DNA of 64,000 bases from Clavelina lepadiformis (taxonomy: Eukaryota; Chordata; Ascidiacea; Aplousobranchia; Clavelinidae). The notes under the pieces are model-generated. The model did no database searches, had not been told where the DNA came from, and was given only the letters and a program-made list of their open reading frames with translations. The stretch lies in contig NC_135244.1 of NCBI RefSeq assembly GCF_947623445.1, positions 19,716,860-19,780,859 on the forward strand, given 5' to 3'. Shown in pieces: positions 10,618 through 24,335 of this stretch. Positions within the stretch are counted from its first letter, which is position 1, and every line of letters begins with the position of its first letter. Both the position numbers and the translations under genes were made by a program.

Positions 10618-12705
10618 TAATTATCGGTATGCTGTTAATGAATAGTGTGATGCATTCGTTTCTTTCAAAGAGTAACCGCCATCAATATGCATTTCCGTCT
10701 TGTTAACTGTTGCCTGCAGCAGTAACGACATTTTACTCGCACGTTTATGCACATGCGTTGTTTCTATTAATAAAAAGCGATACTTGTGCTTCCAAATAGC
10801 AGGTGTTTCTTTTGTTATTGGTTGTTCTAATCTATAGTCTATGCCAGGGGCCAAAACTCAAAACTTATTTAACGCCGCAGGCCGTAAGCGATACTTGTGC
10901 TTCCATATAGCAGCTGTTTCTTTTGTTTTTAGTTGTTCTATAGTCCATACTCTACTATACTTAAAACGATTTATAAACGCATAGCCATATACTATTAGAG
11001 CTACTTCGAGCTGACAAAAATGGGTATATGGCATGGATATATTAGTCACTATATAGGCTTCAATGGCTATTTTCCACTAACACTTACAGCGGTCTGTCAG
11101 CTCAATGAAACGTTGGTTTACGTTTGTATTTACGCTGTAAGCCTTACACTCTTACAGCGTTTCGTCAACCAGTTTTCAGAGAACGTTTTGCTGCAAAGTT
11201 TCTATGTTAATGGCGCTGTTCGCTGCCTATTTGTTGCATTCTTTATTCCGTATATTATGTGTTACAAAATTACTGCAGTTTTCTGCAGATTCGTTCGTTA
11301 GTATATTAAATTATAAAGGTATTATTATAATTTATTTGATTATGTAACCACAAAAACCATCTGTGACAGAGTACGAAAAAAGCTGCCCATATATAGAGCA
11401 ATGTTGTCCGAAAACCTGAGCACGGACAGATGTATAGATGAAACAACGCTGCCAGGCATAGTCTTCTCTGGTATAAGCCAGTAATCATCAACCTTCTACA
11501 AAAGCAGCTCTTGTGCCAGAGTCTTGTAGCAATCAGCATTTGGATGTATTCTCTGATTTTGAAAACAATTTATTGCGTATAAGATATAAATATGCATTCT
11601 ATACTGCAGTTAAAGCAAATAAAAAAGAACAAGCAAAGCCAAATTCGTATAACAAGCAAATGTTATTCAGTTTCACAAGATGATGTGAGCTAGTGCGAAA
11701 TTTGAATTTGTGTTCTGCAAGCTTTTTCAAGGCAGGTTGTCAGCTAAACATTCTAAAGTCGTATGGCTTGTCCACCGGTCTTGTTCTTCGAAACTTATTT
11801 TATAAAATACAGACGTTGATCATATTGACATAATGACATGGCTTGACACGAAAGCGCGTACGTTAAGTTGTTTGTCCTCAGCTCGGGGTTCATGCTAGAC
11901 TCTACGAGACTTGCTTAGGCTACATAGCGACTGGAAAAGATTTCGCATCTTTTGTGTTAGCTGAGTATTAATTCAATAATGTGGAGTTGTAGTGCAGAAA
12001 ATGTTTCACTGTGCAGCTAATTTCGAAGCAATGTTTTGTTAATCTGCAGACGAGTCCACTTACCTGAAATAAATTTCCCGCAACACATAATCACGTATCT
12101 GACGAATGACGAAAGCTTCACATAGCCATGCAGTTTAAACCTCTATGTGGATTAGCTACATTAATCAAGAACTGTGTCAAAGTAGACATTGTTTCACATA
12201 TTACGCGTCATAGAGGTAAATGACGGTTAGCGAAAGATCTATTCGAGAAAGAACGTCACAAAGCTAACATGTCATCCTCCAAACTTTATTTGAAATGTTC
12301 ATTAATACAAAAGAAACTGTATTTATTTTGCTTGTAGCAATATCCACGTCATAATCGCTACTTCTTAGTCCTTTCCTTGTTTACTGCAGTGACTTTGGCA
12401 ATATGCTTGGGCTCTGAGAATGATAAGCGCCTTAAATGCTGCGCCAGATTACATTGTTCCCATAAGTTTGCAGAACTTCATGGGATGTATGATCAGGTTG
12501 TCCGGAACTTGATCGTTGTTTGAACTACACCTATTTGGCATTGCATACGTGTCGTGCGGCGCACACAATCTAGAACAAAAATGAACTTTACCTGGTGACG
12601 TTCACAACAAGGACGTTTTGAAAGCATTGTTCGCTGTAGGTTTAAACTAAATTAAAATTGTAAGCTTGATTATAAAGTTAAATAGGTAAGAACTGTACCA
12701 GAAAT
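10618..12705. other. Region upstream of FMO copy 2
   Basis: No gene is supported. About 10630-11640 is homologous to 18895-20360 upstream of copy 3, and about 11300-11620 also matches 660-960 upstream of copy 1. A short relic of a CAGGGGCCAAAACTC-type MITE sits at about 10848-10890; a longer version is at 19106-19579. About 11840-12560 has a partner at about 20470-20880. The last about 120 bases carry the A-type proximal promoter shared with copies 1 and 3. Confidence 0.55.
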
Positions 12706-15700
12706 ATGGTAGACAAGAGCAAGAAAGTCTGTGTAATAGGAGCTGGAATAAGTGGTCTGGCAGCCATTAAAGCTTGTTTGGAAGAAGGTTTGATACCAAC
12801 TTGCTATGAAAAGTTAGATTTTGTTGGTAAGTAGCTTTCCCAAATGTTTTCACAATCATAACCTTACACTAGCTGCATAACTTTGGTTATAACCGGTCAG
12901 TTAGTAGCAGCAATCTCTTGTAAATATAACAATCAAACGTACGTGGTTTGTGGAGTGACCGCAAGAAGTAAATACTTCTTTTCTCCGCCTGTGTTTCATA
13001 GACGTGTACATTACATACCGTTTAAGCGATATTTTGCATATCAAAGTCTCTCAACGCAGGTGGACTGTGGAACGATCATAACAAGGAAAAGCATGACACC
13101 AGTCCAACAACTTATGCATCACTTGTTACAAACATTAGCAGAGTTAATCTCGGATTTTCGGATTTTTCAGCACCAAAAGTAAGTACATCAAAAAAATCAA
13201 AACTTTTAAGACACTTTTATACATGGGTACATTATTCGCATTCATATAATAACTTGATTGAAAAAGAACAGTATTATATTACCGAGCTGTATGTTTAGGG
13301 ATGGCCACCCTATCTTAATAGGTACCAAGTTGGCGAATATTTGGATATGTATGCAGACCATTTTGGCTTGAAGGAGTGCATCAGATTTAAAACAGAAATT
13401 GTTAGTGTGACTCCGGCTAAGTCTTATAGTAAAACAGGTAAAGTTTGTTTGAATCGAAAATATTCGAAAAACAGCATTGAAATTGACTTACTTTGGAATT
13501 ATAGAATGCTTATCACTTTGCTAACTCTTGCTGTCTATAGGCTATCTAGCATAATCGCTTTATATTTATGTTTATATAAGCCTATTAATTTATACTGTAG
13601 CCTACTTAGGCTACATACCTCGTAACTAGCTTATTTTTGAAAAAAAATAATTGTTTTACAATTTTACTGCATTTATACTTTTTGTTAAAGGATCATGGCT
13701 GGTGAAGGTCAAAGATCTGAACAATGACGAAATAAGTGTCAGAGAATTCGATGGTGTCATTGTTGCATGTGGTCAATATAACAAAAAGATAAAGTCTTTT
13801 GTTCCTGGATTAGACAAAGATTTTGCTGGCAACGTGTTTCATGGCGGCGATTATAGAGGACCCGAAAAGTTTAAAGGTATAAAAATAAAAATAACGAATT
13901 TTTTTTGTCTGAATTACAATTTAGTTTAGTTATCCTATGATTAACGTTGGTTTATGTTTGGAATATAAATATAATGACATTAAAATTTTTTAAATATTTA
14001 AATATTTTGGGTTTTGACATTCATTGGGAAAGATGCTCTAGCAACTATGCTGTAGATGCGTATATGCTTAACGATTAAAATACGCTACATAGTTATGTAT
14101 TGAGCAAAGATGACTAACCAACAAATATGTTTGTCAACGCTAAGCTTGTATATGCTGCAGATAAGTCGGTTTTAGTCGTTGGAGCTGGATACACCGGCTC
14201 TGACATTGCTTGCGAAAGCACAAGAACCGCAAAAAATGTTTTTCTGTGTGCAAGGAATGGAACATATATTGTGCCTCGGGTATCAGTGGTAAGCAGATAA
14301 ATCACCAGCTTCGTCTGCTATTGTTATATGTATAAATCCTTATAGTCATATAATCAGTGTTTGTAAAATTGTTTTTGAGTACCGAAGCGTTCTCTCAAAT
14401 TTTTTCCAACGGTCTTTCATGTAATTTATACTTTTGCATCGACAGCAGAAATTTAACACTTAGTCCTAAGTCGCGGTCTCTGAAACTTTCTAAGCGGTCG
14501 CCAAAGCCAAGCCTTAAAACACACTGCATATAAAATCTTCACATATTTCATAATCCAAACTCGTTAGCTCAGTTGTGCGGCATTCACAGAAACATTTTTA
14601 TAGATTCAGTTGTTCTGATGAATAACATCGAATCCAGACAAAACCGCAATGTATAATATCAACAGAAACAGATGTAATCACGTTTAATTTGAAACTGCTC
14701 TTGCAGATAAACTCAATTTTTTTCCAAATAACTTTATATATATATAGTAAAATATAGCGATACAAATAAACTCATAAAAATATTTTGAATTTTTAAAGAA
14801 GTATTTGGAGTTGAAAAATCAAATGAAAATTTATTTAAAATTTACCAAACAGCAGTTTTGTTTCAAAAAATGTAACACTCGCCTATATTTTCAGCGTAGT
14901 CTAAAAGTACATTGTAATCGCCAAATTTATTTAGTTTTCAGATTACAGTAAAAACAAATTCAAAGGGAAATAGGATTCGAAGACGTATCGTACATTTTAG
15001 GGTGTAACTGTAAAATATTTAAGCTGTAACACCTGCCTCCGTTCGTCCTTCGTGCAGTAACCGTAGACATTTTTATTGCTTTCAGTTACATTTCTAACTA
15101 ACTTGTTGTTTTTTTCCAGATGGGCACACCATTCGATTTGATTTTTAATCGTTTGGGTTTGCTAAAGGAACGATGGCTTCCTAGTTGGTGGTCCAACAAG
15201 AATGTTGAAAATCTCGTTGGGTCAAGGGTAGATCATGAAGCTTGTGGCATAAAATCAAAGTGAGCATTGCAAAGAGTTGAACTGTGTTAGTGTTCAACAA
15301 TGTTAGGACGTTATTAAAGTGGTCATTTTCATACATAATAGGTTGCTGTTCAATTTTGAAATTGATGCGATTGTTTAAAAGAAATTCCCATCTGGAAATG
15401 AAAAGAAATTTTATAAAAATATCATACATTACAGATATCCTTACATGAACATGCTAAGATGCATCACTATATCGGATGAATTGCCATTAAAAATCTACAG
15501 CGGCCAAGTTAAAATTAGACCTGAAATTAAGGAAATTAGAGGAAATACTGTGACTTATGTCGACGGCAGAGTAGATTTTGTTGATACCGTCGTTGTTGCT
15601 ACAGGATATACCCCGTATTATCCCTTTTTAAGTGAAGAGATTTTTCCAAGTTAGTAATGTTGAAAATGTGGTGAAATGTGAACTAGGCTATACTGTTAAT

Positions 15701-16594
15701 TGTGGGCCTATCGAATTTCTCTTTTGTCTAAAACGACTGTTTATTGATTACAAGGTGAACTCGGCGAAGCCCGTTTGTACAAGTGGATTTTTCCTTTTAA
15801 GCTTCAGCATCCGTCAACTCTATCATTTGTTGGTATTCAAGCTAACGCTTTTGGTGGTGTTATTCCTGTTTCAGAAATGCAGGTATTCGTGTCCACTTAA
15901 TTACCACAAGCAGGCCAATTGTGTCTGTATCCATGAAATATATGAATGAATTAAGCTTTTAGGCTAGATACGTTGCAAGAGTTTTGAGTGGAAAGAAAGC
16001 GCTACCGTCCAAAGAAGAAATGCAAAAGACATGGACAGAAACCAGAGAGGAATTGCTGCAAAGTACTGGAGGAAAATATGTATTTCGGGTCAGTTTTTCA
16101 AGCTATAGTTGTCATCTTTTTCAAATTCCTAGTCATATTTATAAGTAATTAGTAATTAGTCTTTGCATGAAATACTTGAAATAACGTTTGAAAACTTATT
16201 ATATGATTATCTTTTTAAAGTACTTTGATCTTTACTAGTTGTTGACAGTAATACCAAAGGTAGGTCCATATCCTGGGAGATTACATTGTCTTATTATATG
16301 GCGTCGAGTAAATTTATATCGATAGATAAAATAATAGTTTTAGGTATATCAAAATAATATTTGATGTTACACGAACAGGCAAACCTTTTCCACTATCAGG
16401 AAGATTTGGCTCAAGATCTCGGTTTAGTTCCATCTTTCCTCAAGCTGCTACTCACTGACCTAAGGCTGGCTTACATGTATTACCTGGGTCCAGTTGTACC
16501 ATATCACTACAGGCTGGTTGGAGATCACTCCTGGGATAAAGCTAGAGAGCGGTCCCTTAACATAATGGATGAGGCTTTGTCAGGGATGCGTTGA
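12706..16594 (+). CDS. FMO: Flavin-containing monooxygenase, tandem copy 2 (subfamily A, intact)
   Basis: Exons: 12706-12826, 13060-13178, 13299-13437, 13691-13876, 14161-14288, 15120-15259, 15435-15649, 15755-15882, 15963-16088, 16379-16594. Lengths and phases equal those of copy 1, giving 505 residues without a stop. FAD loop GAGISG, signature [16 protein letters not shown] loop GAGYTG and VATGYTP are all present. It starts MVDKSKK where the other copies have MGDKSKK or MEDKS. Exon 2 reads GGLW, the form usual in FMOs, where the other copies read GGMW. The donor of exon 6 is GTGAGC rather than GTAAGC. Introns 1 and 5 are of the A type. Nothing in the coding sequence suggests decay. Confidence 0.93.
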
Positions 16595-17188
16595 CGTTGT
16601 TATTAATACTATAAAAATAACCCTTATGTAGCCTACACGTAAGATATGAAAATATATATAGCATATAATATATGTATACACAAATATATTATTGCAAGGG
16701 CAATGTACGCCTAACTTATTCTTATTTCGGCGATATATATATATTATAAAGAATATAGCCTATCATTGACAATGTATATTTGACTGCCGTTTATCAAGTA
16801 CCATTCACTATAAATACAATATTCCCAGCTGCAAGTTTCATTTTGTTATTGCTTGGCTACATATGACGTAAATTAACTCTATTCAGTTAGTCAAAGTTTT
16901 GTTTCTTGTGAATTCACAACGATTATGATAAATAGCCACATCAATATTACTTGACTATGTAAAACATCATCTAAATGTGTTCGTGCGGAGTTTATTATTA
17001 ATCCTGTTTCCATCATTTGTACTCAGTTCATTGCAAATAAAATTACTTTTGTACGAGGAAAAATAGCAAAGTTGAATGGTTCTCTGTAAGCGCGTGCTTT
17101 GAAAAGTCCTCGCCGCATATTTAGCACTTTTTTGAGTTATTCCCGTATCACTTTGTATAGCTTTCTTTATCCAGCCACCTTCCTTAGC
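16595..17188. other. Downstream region of FMO copy 2
   Basis: Shares the post-stop block present after every FMO copy ('acgttgttattaat', 'gtagcctacacgtaa', 'gcaatgtacgcctaac'). It holds the empty AAAGAATAT site of the transposon found after copy 1. Beyond about 17093 the sequence departs from copy 1 until about 17945, so an insertion of roughly 850 bp is inferred. No gene is supported. Confidence 0.55.
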
Positions 17189-17587
17189 CAGAGGTGTCCA
17201 ACCTTTTTGGTCAAAGGGCCACATGCGATGTACGAATGATTGCGCGGGCCACTTGAGTGTTTACTGCTAATTTCTAATTAAAACACTCACACCAAAATTC
17301 TAATCGTTGAAATAAATTGTGATGCAATAAATTAACTTGAACAGTTGCGCACCCCTACACTAGAGACTATAGTATATTATCTATCATCTATTGCTCTATT
17401 ATCTATTATCTCTACTATCTATTGCTCTACTATAGACTATAGAGGAATAGACAAAAAAGCATACAATAAATGCCAATTTCTCGGAATGTAAGTACGCCAT
17501 AAATTACGTTGATAAGATAAGTTATTTCGAAAATTACCGCGCGGGCCACCCAGAACCTTCCTGCGGGCCACGGGTTGGACACCACTG
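17189..17587. mobile_element. hAT-like MITE with CAGAGGTGTCCAACC ends
   Basis: Inverted ends CAGAGGTGTCCAACC at 17189 and GGTTGGACACCACTG ending at 17587, with GGGCCAC-rich subterminal sequence on both sides. The flanking octamers (TCCTTAGC and CTTTAAGC) match only partly, so the target duplication has decayed or the ends are slightly off. The interior has simple repeats of 'ctattat' type near 17376-17440 and no coding capacity. Confidence 0.7.
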
Positions 17588-17944
17588 CTTTAAGCCACCA
17601 ACTATATATTTGTGCTGCTTCTATTTCGCTTTTATATCCATTTGTAGTCTACGGTTTAATTCAACCAGCGCTAAATCAAATTCTTTCAAGCAGAAATTAC
17701 ACAGCTGTCGGCCTATGTATAGTTGTAATAGCATTTAAACAGCAAAGTTTATGAAATTGAGAAAGTTAAGAGACATAGTACCATAGATAATGGACTTTCG
17801 CGTTTGTAAAAGTTGAAAAAACGTTTAACAGGTTTATTTTAAAATTTTACCTTTATGAGTGTTCTTTGTGAACTAACAATGCATTTGTATGTTCGGTCAT
17901 CGTTGAAACGTTTATTGAAATTGATCTATTCGATTGTACAATAA

Positions 17945-19105
17945 ACATAATTTGTTTCAAATACTGATTAGACAAAGTTGGAAATATCAGTTATATTTGT
18001 TCGAAAAATGGAAGAAAATTTACCTAAAACGTTAATTTATTTGTCACAACAACTACGAACGAATGAAATAAATCGCTTTAAATTAGTGTTGAATCGAATA
18101 CCTGGATTATATAAAAAGAATTTAAAGCGGGTAGGAACACACAGACAGGTGATCATACCACAATATCGTGATCACAATTAATCCAATGTCCGGTGATATT
18201 GCTTCAAAATAATCTCACATTGCTGTAAAGCAAAGTTAAGTAAGTTTGTCTGGTCGAACTCTAAGAATTAGTTTAGTGAGTGAACCTGTAACCTGTCGGA
18301 TTTGATTTTAGCTGTGTGATCCTGTCTAGAAACCGGTTTTAGTTGCCCAAAGTTTATAGCAGCTAAGATATTTAAAACATTTCAGCGTTGCCGCAAATCC
18401 GACAACTTGTATGTGCCTACGCAGTGTGTGTTTGCGAATTTCTCACCGCGTTTGACATAAACCTTTTAATCAGTGGTGCAATGGCTTGCTAAAAGAAAAC
18501 TTGTTTATGAAATAGTGCAGCAAACACGTATTTATAAGCCTATGTGGCACTGAGCAATTTTGAGACAATTGATTCTGGCAATAAAACATTCACTTTTGAG
18601 ATGGAATTTGGCGATTCAACATCGCTTTAGTGACAACATAAATGAAGTTTGAAAAGATATAAAAATACCTGATATATAATGAATGCCTATATTGGATGGC
18701 AAAAACGAGACGTCAAACGCGACTGACAGATAAGCTGCATCACCTCATGAATAGCCTGTTATTAATTTGTATTTAGGCTGCACGTCGTAGCTAGCTAACG
18801 GTATCAGAAGATAGCGGGCATTACGCAAATGGGGCTCTGCCATCCAGAGAAAATCACCAGACTGATATCCAGTTGAGTAATAATCGATATGCTGCTGATG
18901 AACATTGTGATGCATTCGTTTCTTTCAAAGAGTAACCGCCATTAATATGCATTTCCGTCTTGTTAACTGTTGCCTGCAGCAGTAACAACATTTTGCTCGC
19001 ACGTTTTTGCACATGCGTTATTTTTATTAATTTAAAAGCGCTACTTGTGCTTCCAAATAGCAGGTGTTTTTTTTGTTATTGGTTGTTTTAATCTATAGTT
19101 TATAC
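17945..19105. other. Intergenic block duplicated from downstream of copy 1, with the empty site of the 2.4-kb transposon
   Basis: Closely matches 7260-8200 and then 10618-10850, reading straight across the point where copy 1's side carries the 2.4-kb transposon (here 'gagtaataatcgatatg' near 18875). It also contains the small open frame described separately at 18008. Confidence 0.65.
18008..18181 (+). other. Small open frame of 57 codons, unassigned
   Basis: An ATG-started frame (MEENLPKTLIYLSQQLRTNE at its start) encodes 57 residues rich in Leu and basic residues. An N-terminal stretch with a LxxLSxxL...RFKL pattern loosely recalls the first helices of death-fold domains (DED or PYD), but the resemblance rests on a few hydrophobic positions. 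The homologous stretch at 7321 shifts frame after about 30 codons, so purifying selection is not evident. It may be an old exon fragment or chance. Confidence 0.2.
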
Positions 19106-19579
19106 CAGGGGCCAAAACTCAAAACTTATTTAACGCCGCAGGCCGTAAGCATAAAACTTGATTGAACGTTTCATGACACGAGTACATGAATTGGGACAGG
19201 CAGCGAAACAACAACAACTTTTTGATGTTTTTGACGATTTCTAACTGGGCTATTTTTGATTATTCTTCTCTTACATCATTATGTTTCATTCATCTCCTTG
19301 CAAAAGCATTAAAGAATTAAGAAACAATAAAGAAAAAAAGCAGCCTAGATTACAAGCGTTAGAATAAATCGATTTATTCTATCGTATGATGGGGCAACTG
19401 CTGTGCTGCTGTATTGTGCGTATTGTTATAATCTTGTTTCTTGATTGAAAAAAGTAAGTTATACTGTACAATGATCTCGCGGGCCGAAAATAGTTCAATG
19501 TATAAAATAGAATTGCCGGCCAAGTTTTATTCTAAAGCGGGCCGAATGTGGCCCGCGGGCCGGGAGTTTGACACGTAGG
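19106..19579. mobile_element. hAT-like MITE with CAGGGGCCAAAACTC-type ends
   Basis: The left end is CAGGGGCCAAAACTC. The right end, read inward, is CCTACGTGTCAAACTC, with GCGGGCC-rich subterminal sequence. The copy at about 10848-10890, upstream of FMO copy 2, has the left part only. The exact right boundary and target duplication could not be fixed. Confidence 0.5.
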
Positions 19580-19918
19580 ATATGGTCTATACTCTACTAT
19601 ACTTAAAACGATTTATAAACTTTATATATTTATAAAGTTTTGTCAACCAGTTTTCAGAGAACGGTTTGCAGCAAAGTTTCTATGTTAATGGCGCCTATCG
19701 CTACCTATTTGTTGCATTCTTTATTCCGTATATTATGTGTTACAAAATTACTGCAGTTTTCTGCAAATTCGTTCATTATTATATTAAATTATAAAGGTAT
19801 TATTATAATTTATTTGATTATGTAACCACAAAAACCATCCGTGACAGTGTACGAAAAAAGCTGCCTATATATAGAGCAATGTTGTCCGCAAACCTGAGCA
19901 CAGACAAATGTATAGACA

Positions 19919-20105
19919 ATTTTGCCATACCGTCGTTATTTCTAAGATTTGTCCTTATTTTAAAGGTCCGTGTCTTATAAAATATGTTTGTCCTTTTTTT
20001 CTAAGAAATATCCTTATTTTTAGGGCAGAGGTTCGTATTTTGGGCATTTTGACACCTTTAGCTTCTTGTTTTTTTTGTTTTTTTTCTTTAGGAACATTGG
20101 TTTTG
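19919..20105. mobile_element. Truncated reverse copy of the CAGGGTTGCCA MITE
   Basis: From 'tttgccataccg' onward the sequence is the reverse complement of parts of the intact MITE at 4413-4750, sharing 'tgtccttattt' and 'attttgacacctttag' motifs. It interrupts the duplicated upstream block, whose 'accacaaaaaccatc' segment appears once before (about 19825) and again after it (about 20119). That points to a local duplication or a complex insertion. Confidence 0.6.
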
Positions 20106-21042
20106 TTGCATTATGTAACCACAAAAACCATCTGTGATAGAGTACGAAAAAGGCTGCCTATATATAGAGCAATGTTGTCCGAAAACCTGAGCCCAGACAC
20201 ATGTATAGATGAAATAAACGCTGCCAGTCATTGTCTTCTCTGGTATAAGCAATCATCAACCTTCATTGCAATCAGCATTTGGATGTATTCTTTGATTTTG
20301 AAAACCATTTATTGCGTATAAGATATAAATATGCATTCTAAACTGTAGTTAAAGCAAAAGAAAAGGAACAAGCAAAGCCAAATGCGTATAACAAGCAAAT
20401 GTTATTAAGTTTCACAAGATGATGTGAACTAGTGCGAAACTTGCATTTGTGTTCTGCAAGCTTTTGTTAATCATTAATCTAGAACTTTGTCAAAGTAGAT
20501 GATGTTTCAGATATTATGCGTCAAAGAGGTAAATGACGGTTAGGGAAAGATCTATTCGAGGAAGGACGTCACAAAGCTAACATGTCATCCCCAAACTTTA
20601 TTTGAAATGTTCATTAATACAAACAGACAGTGTTTATTTTGCTTGTATTAATATCCACGTCATAATCGCTATACTTCTTAATCCTTCTGTTGTTTGCTGC
20701 AGCGACTTTGGCAATATGCTTGGGCTCTGAGAATGATAAACGCCTAATGCTGCGCCAGATTACATTGTTCCCATAAGTTTACAGAACTTCATAGGATGTA
20801 GGATCAGGTTGTTCGGAACTCGATCGTTGTCTGAACTGTACACTTATTTGGCATTGCATGTGCAATAAATAAGTAAGTCAGTAAGATGTGACACACACAA
20901 TCTGGAACAAAAATGAACTTTACCTCGTGACGTTCATAATATGGACGTTTTGAAAGCATTTTTCACTATAGGCTTAAACTAAATTTCATTTGAAAGCTTG
21001 ATTATAAAGTTAAATACTGTAGTTAAGAACTGTATCAGAAAT
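20106..21042. other. Upstream region of FMO copy 3 (A-type promoter)
   Basis: No gene is supported. The sequence parallels the upstream regions of copies 1 and 2, including 'aaaatgaactttacct' about 130 bases before the ATG, even though the copy 3 gene body belongs to subfamily B. Confidence 0.55.
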
Positions 21043-22402
21043 ATGGAAGACAAGAGCTAGAAAGTCTGTGTAATAGGAGCTGGAATAAGTGGTCTGGCAG
21101 CCATTAAAGCTTGCTTGGAGGAAGGTTTGATACCAACTTGCTATGAAAAGTTAGATTTTGTTGGTAAGTAAATTTTTCAAAACTTGTATTCACCAACATG
21201 CATTTCATCAACTGGTACGCTGCTCTCTCATTACGTCTTTGTTCAAACATCTCTCGACACAGGTGGTATGTGGAGTGACCACAAGAAAGAAAAGTATGAC
21301 AACAGCCCAACTACGTATCGTATCCATCACTTGTTACAAATGTTAGTAGAGTTAACTTTGGATTTTCTGACTTCCCTATTCCGAAAGTAAGTATTTAAGG
21401 AAAATTATAAATTTTAAAATACTGCATAGTACATAAACGTATGGAATTTGTGTGTATGTGTTGTGTGGCTTAAATAAATAATTTAATTGAAGACGAACAC
21501 CACAGCAATTTCATCTGCCTCTAATACAACCATGCGTAAGAAAGTTCACATTATGCAACTTAGCAATGTAAATTTGTTTCCTTAGGAATGGCCACCTTAT
21601 CTCAATAGATTCTATGTTGGCGAATATGCTGTGATGTATGCAGAGCATTTTGGCTTGAAGGAGTGCATTAGATTCAAAACAGAAATTGTTAGTGTGACTC
21701 CGGCTAAGTCTTATGATAAAACTGGTAAAATATGTTTCTTGATCGTAAATAGTAGAAAATCAGCATTAATCAATTCAGATAAATACGTTTTTATTACTCA
21801 GCCTCTTGGCTGTTTATATATTTATATAGTTATATATATGCTCCTATTCATTTATACTGTAGGCTACCTAGGCTACATACCTCGTAGCTAGTTTATTTTT
21901 GAATAATTTTACAAAATTGTTTTACAATGGTTGCTGCATTTATACTTTTTGTTAAAGGTTCTTGGTTGGTGAAGATCAAAGATCTGAACAATGACGAAAT
22001 AAGTGTCAGAGAATTTGATGGTGTCATTGTTGCATGTGGTGTACATAACAAGAAGATAAAGCCTTCCGTTCCTGGATTAGACAAAGATTTTGCTGGCGAG
22101 ATTTTTCACGGCGGCGATTACAGGGGACCCGAAAAGTTCAAAAGTATAAAGATAAGTTTAAGGTTACAAGTATTATAGGTTAATATATCCTGTACAATGG
22201 TATATTCAACAAGCATATATCAGAAAGACAAAGTAAACTATTTGGCAAAGTTGACCGTGTGAGTCTTCTGCAGATAAATCGATTTATGGTTATTGGAGCT
22301 GGATTCACGGGACCTGACATCGCTTGTGACTGTGCAAAAGCTGCCAAAAATGTCTTCCTATCTACAAGAAACGGTATATGGCTTGCTCCACGGGTATCAG
22401 CG

Positions 22403-23108
22403 GTAGGAACTTAATGTATAAATTATGTTTGTTATATGTAGGAATACAGCACCGTCATATAAATAAAATTTTACTATCCGGTCTGATATAGTATTTATGA
22501 AGCCATTGTAATCGAATCAGTGGCTCTGATGAAAAGTTCCAAGTTTACACAAAAACAAAAAATATTAAACAAAACAAACATAATCACGTTTATGTAAAAA
22601 TCGATCTCGCAAATCAACTTGTTGGTTGACATGCAAGTCATTGTAGTGTTGGAGGTTTCTCGCAGAAACGAAATTCATAACAGAAACGGATTGCGATAAA
22701 ATTAAAAAAAACTTCCTTTTCCATCATGCAATTACATCTTACCAGCGTTTAGATTCATTGCCGGTACCGGTTTAGTTGCCGGTTCCTAGTTATAGTTGTT
22801 CAAAACTTGAAGTTGATTACCGACTTTCCAGGGAACACTATATAGCTTGGATATCTAGTACGGTATGAAAGTAAGTTGTCGTTGCCGACTTCATTTCAGT
22901 TTTCAATATACTATTGACTTACGAATCTACTTAAAAAACAATTGCAGTTGAACATGCATCATAAACTTTAATAGTTATAAGGAGTAAAACATACAAGTTC
23001 CAAGAACTGTTTTTAATGATCCTTTATGTAATAATCAAAAAGCTTTTCCACTTCATTGTTTTAATTGCTTTCATTTTCAACTTCTAAAAAACACGTTGTT
23101 TTTTCCAG
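22403..23108. other. Intron 5 of FMO copy 3 (subfamily B type)
   Basis: A 706-base intron without coding content. Its parts match intron 5 of copies 5 and 6 ('aagccattgtaatcgaatcagtgg', 'ttgatt' blocks) and differ from the A-type intron 5. Confidence 0.5.
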
Positions 23109-23639
23109 ATGGGCCTACCGTTTGATTTAATTTTGAATCGTTTGGATTTGCTAAAGGAAAGATGGCTTCCTAGTTGGTGGACCAATAAAAATTGGGCAAA
23201 TTTGATGGAGTCACGTGTAAATCATGAAGCTTGTGGCATAAAATCGAAGTACATTGTTAACCTAGCCAATAAGCTATAAAGTTTCATTATGTTCAGATTC
23301 AACCTCGTTTGTATGTAAGTGTTTGTTTGTTTTCATACGGGGCATTTTTTGATTGCAGGTATCCTTACATGAACATGCTCAGAACTATCACTGTATCAGA
23401 TGAACTGCCATTAAAAATCTACAGCGGACAAGTTAAAACTAGACCTGAAATTAAAAAAATAGCGGGAAATACGGTGACCTATGTCGATGGCAGAGAGGAT
23501 TTTGTAGATACTGTTTTTATTGCCACAGGATATACCCCATATTATTCGTTTATAAACGAAGAGATTTTGCCGAGTTAGTATATACTTTTGTGATGATTTA
23601 GCATGTGGTGCAGTGATATATAAGTTATATTATGGGAAT

Positions 23640-24335
23640 GGTGGTGGTGTAATAATTGTTTTGGGATGGCCTAAGCCAAACCAAGTCTTTCGGTTTATTG
23701 TCTGACTCCTATGATTGTCTTTGACTCCGTTGCATTCACTGTCTTATTTTGCTTCTTAAATCAACACCAACTTCATAAGTTCAAATCGTTATATTGTCCG
23801 AATAAGTTGTCACATCGAAACCAATTAATTACCATTCCACATTTGAATAGAACTATCACTTGAATTCAATACTGAATAAGCCAAAACGTAAAACAGATCC
23901 AAAACTAAAAACCGAGAGAAGTACTAGCAAGTCCTGAAGGGACAAACCCTTGCAGAGACTCGCCGGCCAGAGCATGCAGCGGGGTATCTTTTGAACCAAG
24001 TTTAACCTTTTATATCATACTCGTCAGCCAATCAGCTAACGCCATGTTCTATTATTACACTGCTACCATAAAACCACGTATCGCATACATTCTACGTCAT
24101 TAAATGTTTCATCAAGTACACTCAAACTTTACGCCGTGAAAACAATGCTATTTGAAACACTTCAATCTGCGTCAAACATGTCGGTTAGAGTTCCTTGTTT
24201 GAATAACTGCTTAACACGAATACGAAGCTTTTGCAAACATTACATTATCTAAACTGGAGAAAAAATACAAAAACTCATGCAATGCCAATTTATATGACTA
24301 ATTGCAATTTCTACATGATCCCCACAATATATAGG
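23640..24335. mobile_element. Insertion in intron 7 of copy 3, related to a block in the 5373-6922 element
   Basis: Copies 5 and 6 read directly across this point, so about 690 bp were added here or lost there. The stretch at about 23660-23840 (including 'gattgtctttgactccg' and 'atattgtccga') is homologous to 5940-6120. The two places therefore share an interspersed element. I could not identify termini or a target duplication. Confidence 0.45.
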
